NCBI RefSeq assembly: GCF_009601165.1
Contig: NZ_WIRE01000003.1
Location: 62,001-126,000 of the forward strand
Length of the DNA: 64,000 bases
Source of the DNA: Alcanivorax sediminis
GTDB lineage: Bacteria; Pseudomonadota; Gammaproteobacteria; Pseudomonadales; Alcanivoracaceae
Reading direction: 5' to 3'
This document shows positions 8,911-16,142 of the stretch, one piece after another. How positions within the stretch are numbered: position 1 is the stretch's first letter; every line of letters starts with the position of its first letter. Below the pieces are notes generated by a model. The model saw nothing but the letters and a program-made list of their open reading frames with translations, was not told the DNA's origin and searched no databases. Both the position numbers and the translations under genes were made by a program.

Positions 8911-9001
8911 CGCAACTCGCAACTCGCAACTCGCAACTCGCAACTCGCAACTCGCAACTCGCAACTCGCAACTCGCAACTCGCAACTCGCAACTCGCAAC
9001 T
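8911..9001. repeat. Perfect tandem array of 13 heptamers (CGCAACT)
   Basis: The 91 bases are thirteen exact copies of CGCAACT with no interruption. The last two bases form part of the stop codon of the minus-strand gene (9000-9002). Such a perfect array should change length by slippage. It is not a CRISPR: there are no spacers. Confidence 0.98.
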
Positions 9002-9977
9002 AGACCTGCAGCGCCATACCCGCAGGCAATATGTCAGTGAGAATCTCGAAGGCGCCGCCGTGCTGACTGTGGAGCACCCGCTCGGGCTTGCCCTTGCGCT
9101 GTAAAGTAGCGGTGACTCTTGCCAGCTTGCTGTTCAGGCAGATCTTGTTACCGCCGGGTGGGTTGTAATAGGTCAGTGCGGCAACCCGCTCGGCGGAGGT
9201 GTCCATTTTCACCGTCAGCCGGGCGTCACCCTGACGGGTTGCCAGTGACCACTCAAAAGGTCGGTACTGCGCTTTTGCTTTCAGCGCCGTGCTGATGCGG
9301 TTGAACTGGAAACGTTCTCCATCAAGACACAGCGCAGCGATAGACAGTTTCGGGCTGTACAGCGGCCCCAGTTTGATCTGCGCGGTAGCACATTCCAGAA
9401 ATGCTTCAGGATCGTTATCAAACCCGGCCACTTGTCCCCAGGCGTAGCGATCCGTGTGTTGGCTGCCCCAGTTGTGGTTTTCGCTGCCGCGCCAGCCATT
9501 CAGCGTCAGGCGCTCACCGTTCACGCTGAGGGACCCATCCAGTGTGATCATGGGCCTGCTGACCAGTGACTTCGCCTTGGGCAGCGGCCGTTGGTAAAAC
9601 GACTCAGGCAGAAACAGCAGTGTGTCCTCTCCCTGGTCGTAGTGCAGATCCCATTGCAGGGACTGACCACGGTGTTGAAGCTGGCCGGTCAGCTTGCCTG
9701 GTTGCAGATGGTTGTTGCCGGCCTCCACGTTCATGCCGTCGCTGGCATAGCGGCACTCCGCCAATGGGAATTCCTCCTTGGCTGCCACGGTACGCTGTTG
9801 CTCGCCATCGAACCACATGGCCCATACCTCACCCAGGGCCGGGCGATCATCGGCCGCGCGAAACAGGGTATAGCGAATCCACAGGGCCAGTGGCCGGTCA
9901 GGATGATTGGCGCGCACAAACCAGGATTCGTAGTGGCCACCGCTGGACGGGGCCTGCAGTCCATAAAACGGAATCAT
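9000..9977 (-). CDS. CrtC/AttH-like lipocalin-fold protein (possible carotenoid/lipid hydratase)
   Basis: The 325-residue product resembles the hydroxyneurosporene synthase (CrtC)/AttH group: long beta-rich repeats, GGHYESWF near the N-terminus and the central ENHNWGSQHTDRYAWGQ signature around residue 170. Family members include water-adding enzymes acting on carotenoid or isoprenoid chains. No carotenoid genes are seen here, so the substrate may be another long-chain lipid. It is the third gene of a tightly coupled set: its ATG overlaps the stop of the 146-residue gene, which in turn overlaps the GMC oxidase. The 3' end abuts the 13-copy heptamer array. Confidence 0.6.
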   Translation of the reverse strand: MIPFYGLQAPSSGGHYESWFVRANHPDRPLALWIRYTLFRAADDRPALGEVWAMWFDGEQQRTVAAKEEFPLAECRYASDGMNVEAGNNHLQPGKLTGQLQHRGQSLQWDLHYDQGEDTLLFLPESFYQRPLPKAKSLVSRPMITLDGSLSVNGERLTLNGWRGSENHNWGSQHTDRYAWGQVAGFDNDPEAFLECATAQIKLGPLYSPKLSIAALCLDGERFQFNRISTALKAKAQYRPFEWSLATRQGDARLTVKMDTSAERVAALTYYNPPGGNKICLNSKLARVTATLQRKGKPERVLHSQHGGAFEILTDILPAGMALQV

Positions 9978-10417
9978 CAGGTCGGGCTCCGGTAGGCGTT
10001 GTCATCGTTGGTCAGGCGCAGTGCTTTAAAAGGGAAGGCCAGCATGCTGTCGCGGTAGGCAACTTCGGCATGGCCGATAGGTTGGTGATCCCGGCTGAGT
10101 GTCAGCGGACAGGTCACCAGCGAGGCAACCAGCCCATTGCGGCTGTAGTGCTTCTTGCCCTCGGCGCGGACCCGGCCCAACGTTGGATGGTCGAAGGTCA
10201 GCCAGTAATGGGGGCCGCTCAGCAGGATGGTCAGCTCGCCTTCGCAGCGCATTGAGTGTTTTCCGATGGTGACCGTGCCCTGGAAGTAGCGCGGCACAGA
10301 AAGACTGAATATCTGCGTGGTGAAGGCGCGGATTTCGAACGCAAAGTCCTGCTTCGCTTCGCCCTCCAGCTGTAGCCAGCCGCTCATGCGTTCTTTCAAC
10401 AGTAATCCCAGGCTCAT
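9977..10417 (-). CDS. Uncharacterised 146-residue protein of the GMC oxidase operon
   Basis: The protein has no signal peptide or membrane helix and is beta-rich. It begins MSLGLLLKERMSGWLQL and has a central REGELT-like segment (MRCEGELTILLSG). The layout recalls the domain that follows the oxidase part in large GMC-hydrolase fusion proteins (an EEMRGW-like start, then an EGELTLL-like core); I recall this from memory and could not check it. ATG 10417 is preferred over ATG 10423, because AAGGAG is then 7 bases away and the gene overlaps the oxidase stop as ATGA. Function unknown; linked with the oxidase by coupling. Confidence 0.65.
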   Translation of the reverse strand: MSLGLLLKERMSGWLQLEGEAKQDFAFEIRAFTTQIFSLSVPRYFQGTVTIGKHSMRCEGELTILLSGPHYWLTFDHPTLGRVRAEGKKHYSRNGLVASLVTCPLTLSRDHQPIGHAEVAYRDSMLAFPFKALRLTNDDNAYRSPT

Positions 10418-12372
10418 GCGCATTCTCCTTGTTGTGTCGGTGTTTGTTCTTCGCCGTCGGTGAGTAGGCGGTCGGCCAGTTGGCTGGCGGCACGACTGGC
10501 CAGAGTCATGATAGTGACCTGCGGATTGGCGCCGAGGCTGGACGGTACGCAGGAGCCATCCATAACCGATAACCCGGCGTAACCGAATACCCGATGCAGC
10601 GGGTCGCAAACCCCCTGCCCGGGGGTGGCGGCCAGCCTTGCAGTGCCCAATGGGTGATACGCCGTGATCAGAAAATCCGAAGGTTTGTGGCGTTGTTTCA
10701 TGAACCTGGCCAGCGCCTGTTTGCTGGTCAGAGTCTCGATTCGCTGTGGGCCCGGAATCTGGACCTCACTGGCACCGGCATCAAAATACCAGTTGGCGAG
10801 GGTCTCGATACCGCGGAGAAACAGACGGAAGTCCTGGCGGTTCATATGGTAGCGGATCAGGGGTATTCCGCGGGCGGGACCGCGATGCACGCGTCCCTCG
10901 CTGGTGTCGCGAATCATGAAACCAAAGTAGGCGGTGTGCGGGTAATTTTCCACCTGTTCGACCCAATTGCGGCCATAGACATTGCCAAGCAGACCATGGC
11001 CGGCCAGAGGAACTGTGCCACCTTCAAACATAAGCCCTTCCCCGGCCAGATCGGCCACCCCGAAACCCTGCGGGATGGAGCGACTGTTACCCAGTTTCTG
11101 ATCCGGGAACAGCGCGTTGACCACGCCGGCAGGATGCAGGGTCAGGTGCCGGCCCAGGTGCGGATTGCGGATTCCCTGCTGCTTGAGAAACGACGGGGTG
11201 AACAGGGTGCCCATGGCCACCACCACATGACGTGCACGAATGGAGAGCCGGATGGGTTTGCCTTCGTGGTTGATGCCGACCGCAGTCACACCGTTGATGG
11301 TCGTACCCTGGCGATGCAGTTGGTCGGCACGAAAACCGCAGTACAGAAAGGCACCGCGCTCCAGTGCGCGGGGAATATAACTGACGTTGGTGGACTGTTT
11401 GGCATCGGTGGGGCAGCCGAACTGGCAGAGTCCCTGGCCATCGCAGCCTTCCGCATTGCGCATCAGTCGGTGGCGTTGCTGGAAGCCGTTGGCGGCGGCA
11501 CCCCGGTCGATGATGTCGCCAATGGGTCCCACCGCTTCGGCAGTTGCACGCTGCACTTTCAGCATGGCCTCTACCTGCTCGAACCAGGGCGCCATGTTGT
11601 CCGCATCAAACACCCCCCGGCCGTCGACCTGCCATTGATCCAGCACGGCCTGGGGCGGGCGCATACAGGTTCCAGAATTGATGGTGGTCGTGCCGCCCAC
11701 ATTGCAACCCACTGGCACGGGTATGGTGGCGTTGCCGGTGGCGATGGTGGCTCCGCTGCTGCGATAGAGCTTGGGAATGACCTCGCTGAGTTTGCCGGTG
11801 AAGTCGCGGCGATCGTAGTAGTGACCCTCTTCCAGAATAACAACGGCCAGGCCGCGGCAGGCAAGCTCATAGGCGGCCGCGGCCCCGCCGGCGCCGCTGC
11901 CAATAACCACCACGTCTGCCTCCAGTGTCTGATCATCGCTGCAGTTTCCGGCTGCGCAGATCTGCTGTTGCCAGCGAAAACGTTCCAGCTGGGCCGGTAG
12001 CTGGACGGGAGGTCGACAATCAGTGGCTTCGGCTGTGCGCTCGTCGAGCAGGTAGATGGCCTTGAAGGGCAGGCACAGTAGCCGCAGCAGTTTGCCTGAA
12101 ACCGGCGTGTGCGACAGCTTTTCGATAAAGCGGCTTTGTTGCCGGGCACCGGCCTGACGAAAGGCTCGACCATGGAAAAACCGGTGACGATGATCCAGCC
12201 AGGTCAGACCTGCGAGCAGGCTGCGGCGCAGGGCCGGGTGGCCATCCAGTTGTTCATCAAGAAGGCCGAGCATGGCGTCCACGTCGGCAGCGGGCAAACG
12301 CTTACCGGCCGGGAACAGTGCCTGGCAAAGCGCGATGGCAACGGGGTGCTGATGGAGCGTTGTTGTTTTCAT
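10414..12372 (-). CDS. GMC-family FAD oxidoreductase (long-chain alcohol oxidase-like)
   Basis: GMC enzymes oxidise alcohols with FAD. The 652-residue product has an N-terminal helical region of about 150 residues, the dinucleotide-binding motif VIGSGAGGAAAAYEL, a Cys-rich GLCQFGCPTDAK segment, and the C-terminal GMC signature AYHPLGTARL followed by SVMDGSCVPSSLGANP. The N-terminal region and the Cys segment resemble long-chain fatty alcohol oxidases and cholesterol-oxidase relatives more than choline dehydrogenase. ATG 12372 (MKTTTLH) is chosen because the upstream extension looks non-coding; its ribosome site is weak. It heads a three-gene coupled operon. Fatty alcohols from the neighbouring reductase are a plausible substrate, by inference. 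Confidence 0.85.
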   Translation of the reverse strand: MKTTTLHQHPVAIALCQALFPAGKRLPAADVDAMLGLLDEQLDGHPALRRSLLAGLTWLDHRHRFFHGRAFRQAGARQQSRFIEKLSHTPVSGKLLRLLCLPFKAIYLLDERTAEATDCRPPVQLPAQLERFRWQQQICAAGNCSDDQTLEADVVVIGSGAGGAAAAYELACRGLAVVILEEGHYYDRRDFTGKLSEVIPKLYRSSGATIATGNATIPVPVGCNVGGTTTINSGTCMRPPQAVLDQWQVDGRGVFDADNMAPWFEQVEAMLKVQRATAEAVGPIGDIIDRGAAANGFQQRHRLMRNAEGCDGQGLCQFGCPTDAKQSTNVSYIPRALERGAFLYCGFRADQLHRQGTTINGVTAVGINHEGKPIRLSIRARHVVVAMGTLFTPSFLKQQGIRNPHLGRHLTLHPAGVVNALFPDQKLGNSRSIPQGFGVADLAGEGLMFEGGTVPLAGHGLLGNVYGRNWVEQVENYPHTAYFGFMIRDTSEGRVHRGPARGIPLIRYHMNRQDFRLFLRGIETLANWYFDAGASEVQIPGPQRIETLTSKQALARFMKQRHKPSDFLITAYHPLGTARLAATPGQGVCDPLHRVFGYAGLSVMDGSCVPSSLGANPQVTIMTLASRAASQLADRLLTDGEEQTPTQQGECA

Positions 12373-12398
12373 GATGACCAGTATGGCCGATGAGAAAA

Positions 12399-12452
12399 GC
12401 CCTCGCTTGACCCTGGCTACCCGAAAAATGGGTGAGCCAGGGCAAACGAGGC
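12399..12452 (-). promoter_or_regulatory. Long hairpin just upstream of the GMC oxidase (possible attenuator)
   Basis: On the minus strand two arms of about 23 bases pair with a few bulges around ATTTTTC (cores CCCTGGCT and AGCCAGGG), and CTTTTCTC follows. The structure lies 27 bases before the GMC start codon, so it would sit in the mRNA leader and could terminate early transcripts or mask the start. Confidence 0.45.
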
Positions 12453-12459
12453 AAAAACT

Positions 12460-12580
12460 GATTTGAATCAAGGCGGGAGAAAGAGGCTCGAGAGACTATA
12501 GCTGCGGGACATGGTCCCGCTGCGTATGCTTCCGGTAGTCTCCGGAACATTTTAAGGCCCCGCTCGCGGGGCCTTTTCTT
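12460..12580 (+). ncRNA. Candidate structured small RNA with its own terminator
   Basis: No plus-strand gene lies within several kb upstream, yet a strong plus-strand terminator ends at about 12585. Upstream of it, GAGACTA (12492-12498) pairs with TAGTCTC (12536-12542), enclosing a perfect GCGGGAC-ATG-GTCCCGC hairpin (12502-12520). I see no obvious promoter, and it matches no RNA family I recognise. It would be antisense to any GMC leader that starts upstream of it. Confidence 0.35.
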
Positions 12581-12585
12581 TATTT
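12554..12585 (+). terminator. Plus-strand terminator with no annotated plus-strand gene
   Basis: The stem AAGGCCCCG pairs with CGGGGCCTT around CTCG and is followed by TTCTTTATTT on the plus strand. On the minus strand the tail is poor, so it does not serve the two flanking minus-strand genes. Confidence 0.8.
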
Positions 12586-12593
12586 GGTCCCTG

Positions 12594-12621
12594 GACGCTT
12601 GATGCTGGAAGCCTGACGCTA
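12594..12621. repeat. Degenerate heptamer block (GANGCTN)
   Basis: Four successive units read GACGCTT, GATGCTG, GAAGCCT, GACGCTA. The block lies between the plus-strand terminator (12554-12585) and the terminator of the fatty acyl-CoA reductase. Confidence 0.6.
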
Positions 12622-12629
12622 AAAGCAAA

Positions 12630-12664
12630 ACACAAAAAATGAAAACCGGCATTGCGCCGGTTTT
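12630..12664 (-). terminator. Terminator of the fatty acyl-CoA reductase gene
   Basis: AAAACCGGC pairs with GCCGGTTTT (12642-12664). On the minus strand the stem is followed by CATTTTTTGTG. Confidence 0.85.
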
Positions 12665-12698
12665 CTCTTCAAGGTCTCATTGTTGGCGTCAGGCGACC

Positions 12699-14705
12699 TC
12701 ACCAATGAATACCCTTGAACAGACGGGAGAAGGCGGCCTGCTCCCGGCTGATCTTCTTGGGTGTATTTTCCTTGCCGCCCAGTGCTGCAGCGGAATCGGA
12801 AAACAGCTTGTAGCCAGTATTCATGATGGTTTCCGTCACTTTCGGGGTGAGGAAGTGCATCACCTGGCCCATGATCCCCAGGTTGGTGGCGATCCGTTTC
12901 GGTTGACGCACGATGGCGTCGCAGATCATGTCGGCTGCCTGGGCTGGGCTGATGGTCGGCACGTGGTTGTACATCTTGGTGGGCGCGATCATGGGGGTGC
13001 GCACCAGCGGCATGTTGATGGTGGTGAAGCGAATACCCTCGTGAGCCAGCTCACTGGCGGCACAGCGAGTGAACGCATCCAGTGCTGCCTTCGAGGCCAC
13101 GTAGGCAGAGAAGCGTGGAGCGTTGGTGAGCACCCCGATACTGGAAATGTTGATCACATGGCCAGCGCCACGCTCGACCATGCCTGGCATCAGCTGCATG
13201 ATCAATCGCAGGGCGCCGAAGTAGTTCAGCTGCATGGTGCGCTCGTAGTCGTGGAAGCGATCAAAGGAGTGCACCACGGAACGACGGATGGAGCGGCCAG
13301 CGTTGTTGACCAGTACATCCACGTGGCCATGATCGGCGATGACCTGCTGCACCAGCTGATCCACACTGTTCAGATCGGAAACGTCACAGCTGTAAGCCTG
13401 GGCGGTACCGCCCAGCTGATCAATTTCGTGCAGCGTTTCGTCCAGTTTCTCAGCGGTACGGGCGATCACCAGCACCGTGGCGCCAGCGCGGGCCAGCTTC
13501 AGGGCAGTGGCCTTGCCGATACCGGAGGTGGCGCCGGTGACCATTACAACTTTACCTTCCACGCGTTCCGGCAGGGTGGGAAGCGGTTGCAGCTCATCCT
13601 TGCGCTCGCCGCGGTCAGGGTCCAGATGGTTTTCCCAGAAGTCCCACAACAACTGGATATAACCCTGCAGCTCAGGTGCTTCAATGCCGCTGTCAGCCAG
13701 GGCTGCTTTGGCGCGACGGTTGTCGTACTCCGTAGGGAACGTCAGGAACTGCATGGCAGAGGGTGGAATATCCAGATTTTCCAGCGCGGCATTAAGCACC
13801 ATCTTGGGGGTCATGGCGCTGACACCTCTCTTGACGATGCCGGGGACCGCATTGAACAGGCTGTTATCCAGCTTCACTGGCCAGCGTGGCGCCTGGGCGG
13901 CACCGGCGATCACATCCATCATCTCGCCAAGGCTGTAGGAACGGTCAGCAGTCAGGTGGAAGCACTGGCCGTTGCCGTCTTCCTGATGGGCAATATGGTC
14001 CAGCGCATCGGCCACGAAATCCACCGGCACGATATTGAACTTGCCACCTTCAACGCCTACCAGAGGCATCCAGTTGGGCAGGACATCCTTGAGCTTCTGG
14101 ATGAATTTGAACAGGTAATAAGGGCCGTCGACCTTGTCCATCTCACCGGTTTCAGAGTGACCGACGACCATGGAGGGGCGATAAATGCGCCATGGAATAC
14201 TGCTTTCCTGACGCACCAGCGCTTCGGATTCGTGTTTGGTCAGCAAATAGGGGTCGTTGAGACCGGTGGCTTCTTCAAACATGTCTTCGCTGAACACGCC
14301 GTCGTAGAGACCCGCAGCAGCAATGGAAGAAACATGGTGGAAGCAGCCTGCTTTGAGCTTCTCCGCCAGTTTCAGGGTCTGACGGGTGCCTTCGATGTTG
14401 GTGTAACGCTGGCTGTTCTCATCGGCGGTGAGGTCGTAAATGGCCGCCAGATGAAAGAAATGGTCGACCTGGCCTGTCAGATCGTCCTGATCGCGTTTGC
14501 TGACACCCAGCAGCTTTTCATTGATGTCGCCATGAATGGCAACCAGCTGGTCGGCGTCGACGCCGAGACGACGGCGCAATGCATCAAGCTTGTATTCCGA
14601 CCCGGAGCGGACCAGAGCGAAGACGCGGGCATTCTCACGCTTGAGAAGGCGAGCAACCAGAAAACGGCCGATGAAACCTGTGGCACCGGTAACGAAGTAG
14701 TTCAT
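12699..14705 (-). CDS. Fatty acyl-CoA reductase, fused double-SDR type
   Basis: The enzyme is predicted to reduce fatty acyl-CoA to fatty alcohol with NADPH, the first committed step to wax esters. Its 668 residues hold two dehydrogenase domains. The N-terminal extended SDR has TGATGFIG (6-13) and catalytic Tyr153/Lys157 (YLLTK). The C-terminal classical SDR has TGATSGIG (390-397), Ser521 and Tyr535/Lys539 (YVASK). Length, domain order and segments such as GHSETGEMDKVDGPYY match the Marinobacter enzyme Maqu_2220, which does both reduction steps. ATG 14705 follows AAGGGG. A TetR gene is divergent, with operator-like repeats between. No wax ester synthase is in the window. Confidence 0.93.
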   Translation of the reverse strand: MNYFVTGATGFIGRFLVARLLKRENARVFALVRSGSEYKLDALRRRLGVDADQLVAIHGDINEKLLGVSKRDQDDLTGQVDHFFHLAAIYDLTADENSQRYTNIEGTRQTLKLAEKLKAGCFHHVSSIAAAGLYDGVFSEDMFEEATGLNDPYLLTKHESEALVRQESSIPWRIYRPSMVVGHSETGEMDKVDGPYYLFKFIQKLKDVLPNWMPLVGVEGGKFNIVPVDFVADALDHIAHQEDGNGQCFHLTADRSYSLGEMMDVIAGAAQAPRWPVKLDNSLFNAVPGIVKRGVSAMTPKMVLNAALENLDIPPSAMQFLTFPTEYDNRRAKAALADSGIEAPELQGYIQLLWDFWENHLDPDRGERKDELQPLPTLPERVEGKVVMVTGATSGIGKATALKLARAGATVLVIARTAEKLDETLHEIDQLGGTAQAYSCDVSDLNSVDQLVQQVIADHGHVDVLVNNAGRSIRRSVVHSFDRFHDYERTMQLNYFGALRLIMQLMPGMVERGAGHVINISSIGVLTNAPRFSAYVASKAALDAFTRCAASELAHEGIRFTTINMPLVRTPMIAPTKMYNHVPTISPAQAADMICDAIVRQPKRIATNLGIMGQVMHFLTPKVTETIMNTGYKLFSDSAAALGGKENTPKKISREQAAFSRLFKGIHW

Positions 14706-14809
14706 GTTTAGCCCCTTTGTAGCTTCCCTGCTGTCGACATCCGTCGACAGTCATGTGTTGTAGCGCTTTCTGATAATGCGCTGCCTGACGATAAGTGACA
14801 AATCACCTT

Positions 14810-14827
14810 GCCTTACATTTGTAAGGC
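14810..14827. promoter_or_regulatory. Operator-like palindrome O1
   Basis: GCCTTACATTTGTAAGGC is a perfect inverted repeat (8-bp arms, TT centre) in the intergenic region between the reductase and the TetR gene. Size and symmetry fit a TetR-family dimer site. Confidence 0.7.
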
Positions 14828-14841
14828 GAATTCTGGTTTAA

Positions 14842-14855
14842 CTTACACTTGTTTG
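14842..14855. promoter_or_regulatory. Operator-like site O2
   Basis: CTTACACTTGTTTG repeats the CTTACANTTGT core of O1, 30 bp further on. The second half-site is degenerate. Confidence 0.5.
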
Positions 14856-14919
14856 TCAAAGATTATTTTGTAACCGGCATGTAGTTGTAATTTGAACCGT
14901 TTTCATGGGATTATTAAAC

Positions 14920-14933
14920 CTTACAGTTGTTAG
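14920..14933. promoter_or_regulatory. Operator-like site O3 next to the TetR start codon
   Basis: CTTACAGTTGTTAG carries the same core and ends 10 bp before ATG 14944. That position would suit autorepression. It also argues against the earlier ATG 14905, which would place the site inside the gene. Confidence 0.5.
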
Positions 14934-14943
14934 TGGAACGGTT

Positions 14944-15576
14944 ATGGCAGAGACAGTGCGACAGCGCCAGAAGCGACAAACCCGGGAGCGTATCCTGGAG
15001 GCGGCGCGTTCGCTGATGGAAGGAGGTCGGGGGCTGGATAGCCTTGGCTTGCGTGAAGTGGCCCGGGAGTGTGGGCTGGCGGCAACCTCTATCTATAACC
15101 ACTTCCCTGATATGGAGGCGCTGGGTCTGGCGCTGATTGATTCCTGTTGTTTCCGGCTGCGCTCCGCCATGGAGTACGAGCGTCGCAACATGATTGAAAT
15201 CGGCCCGGCCAAGGCGGTGGATGAGCTGGTGGGACGGTTTGTACGTTACCTGAATGAGCACGGTAATGATTTCCGTCTGCTGGTGCAGCAGCGTCTGGGC
15301 AACCATGATCGCTATCGTTTGCGTATTCAGCGCGAGTTGCAGTTACTGGTGGATGAGCTGGCGGAAGATGTGCGTCAGGCGGTGTCCGCCCGTGGCGGGC
15401 AGGGAGTGCCGGCAGAGCAGGAGGCGGAAGCTGCCATCGCGATCATGTTCGGTTCAGGTATCTCCATGCTCGACGGTAGCGCGGCCGCCCGCAAGGTGCT
15501 GGCGGACCACGCCCGCCTCCAGCTTGAGATGTTGGTATTAGGTGGTCGTGCCATGGCCTCGGGTGAACGGCTATAA
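14944..15576 (+). CDS. TetR-family regulator, FabR/DesT-like
   Basis: The 210-residue product has an N-terminal helix-turn-helix (about residues 15-60: REVARECGLAATSIYNHFPDMEALG). Its C-terminal region (NDFRLLVQQRLG, then RIQRELQLLVDELAEDV) follows the layout of FabR and DesT, which sense acyl-CoA or acyl-ACP pools and control unsaturated fatty acid synthesis. It is divergent from the fatty acyl-CoA reductase, and three CTTACANTTGT-type sites lie between them. It probably represses the reductase and itself in response to acyl-CoA. The relation to FabR/DesT is from memory of their sequences. ATG 14944 is chosen over ATG 14905. Confidence 0.8.
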   Translation: MAETVRQRQKRQTRERILEAARSLMEGGRGLDSLGLREVARECGLAATSIYNHFPDMEALGLALIDSCCFRLRSAMEYERRNMIEIGPAKAVDELVGRFVRYLNEHGNDFRLLVQQRLGNHDRYRLRIQRELQLLVDELAEDVRQAVSARGGQGVPAEQEAEAAIAIMFGSGISMLDGSAAARKVLADHARLQLEMLVLGGRAMASGERL

Positions 15577-15692
15577 GCGGGCATGTTGTGATCTGTGTCA
15601 CAGGCTTGCGTCCAGACATGCACTATAACTGGGCGGTTAAAGCATATGCCCTCGCAAGGATGAGCAGGCAGGCCACAATTCAGGAGGTGGCA

Positions 15693-16010
15693 ATGGCATT
15701 CGATTCCCGGGATCCCTACGACGCTGCGGCGCTGTATGACATGTGGCTCAATTGTAGCCGTTGTCCCACCACGTTTGATTTTGAGCCTGGTGGCGACATC
15801 AATCTCGACTACTATCATCGTATCGGTCAGCAGGCCCGACGGGAGCACTGGGCGGTATTGCCTGCCTCAAGCCAGGGGGGCGAGCTGGTGTTCAATATCC
15901 TATGCCCCGACTGCGCCACCCGATTGGGCGTGCAGGGGTTTGAAGGTCGACTGGATGGCGCTGAACCCATCATTGACCAGATTTGTGAGGCCATGCTCAA
16001 GGCATCCTGA
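15693..16010 (+). CDS. Small protein with two CxxC pairs (likely zinc-binding)
   Basis: The 105-residue product has no signal or membrane segment. It carries CSRC near residue 22 and CPDC near residue 71, an arrangement that could bind one zinc ion, plus a helical C-terminus. I do not recognise the family. ATG 15693 is preferred because CAGGAGGT lies directly upstream, whereas the longer upstream frame has no ribosome site. It lies alone between the TetR gene and a nitroreductase gene. Confidence 0.65.
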   Translation: MAFDSRDPYDAAALYDMWLNCSRCPTTFDFEPGGDINLDYYHRIGQQARREHWAVLPASSQGGELVFNILCPDCATRLGVQGFEGRLDGAEPIIDQICEAMLKAS

Positions 16011-16142
16011 GGAAGACACCAGGGTGCCTGACCTGCCGTTTGGGCTGAGCGTTCCTGTCATCGCGCCCACGATCGAGGCTCGCTAGACTCCGGGGTTGAT
16101 CAATTTCCCTTCCCGCCCGGTAAACGCAGTCAGGAGCCTTCC

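Noticed and set aside
8911..9001. CRISPR array
   Set aside because: The repeat unit is 7 bp, perfectly tandem and without spacers, and no cas genes are present.
8758..9003. Plus-strand frame reading through the heptamer array as repeats of NSQLATR
   Set aside because: A 7-bp repeat gives a 7-residue repeat in any open frame. It has no ribosome site and overlaps two real genes.
10594..12000. 468-codon open frame opposite the GMC oxidase
   Set aside because: Shadow frame with no domain signature; the GMC motifs on the minus strand are clear.
12639..14711. 690-codon open frame on the plus strand opposite the fatty acyl-CoA reductase
   Set aside because: Composition (His, Gln, Gly-rich) is typical of an antisense shadow; the minus-strand gene has two complete SDR domains.
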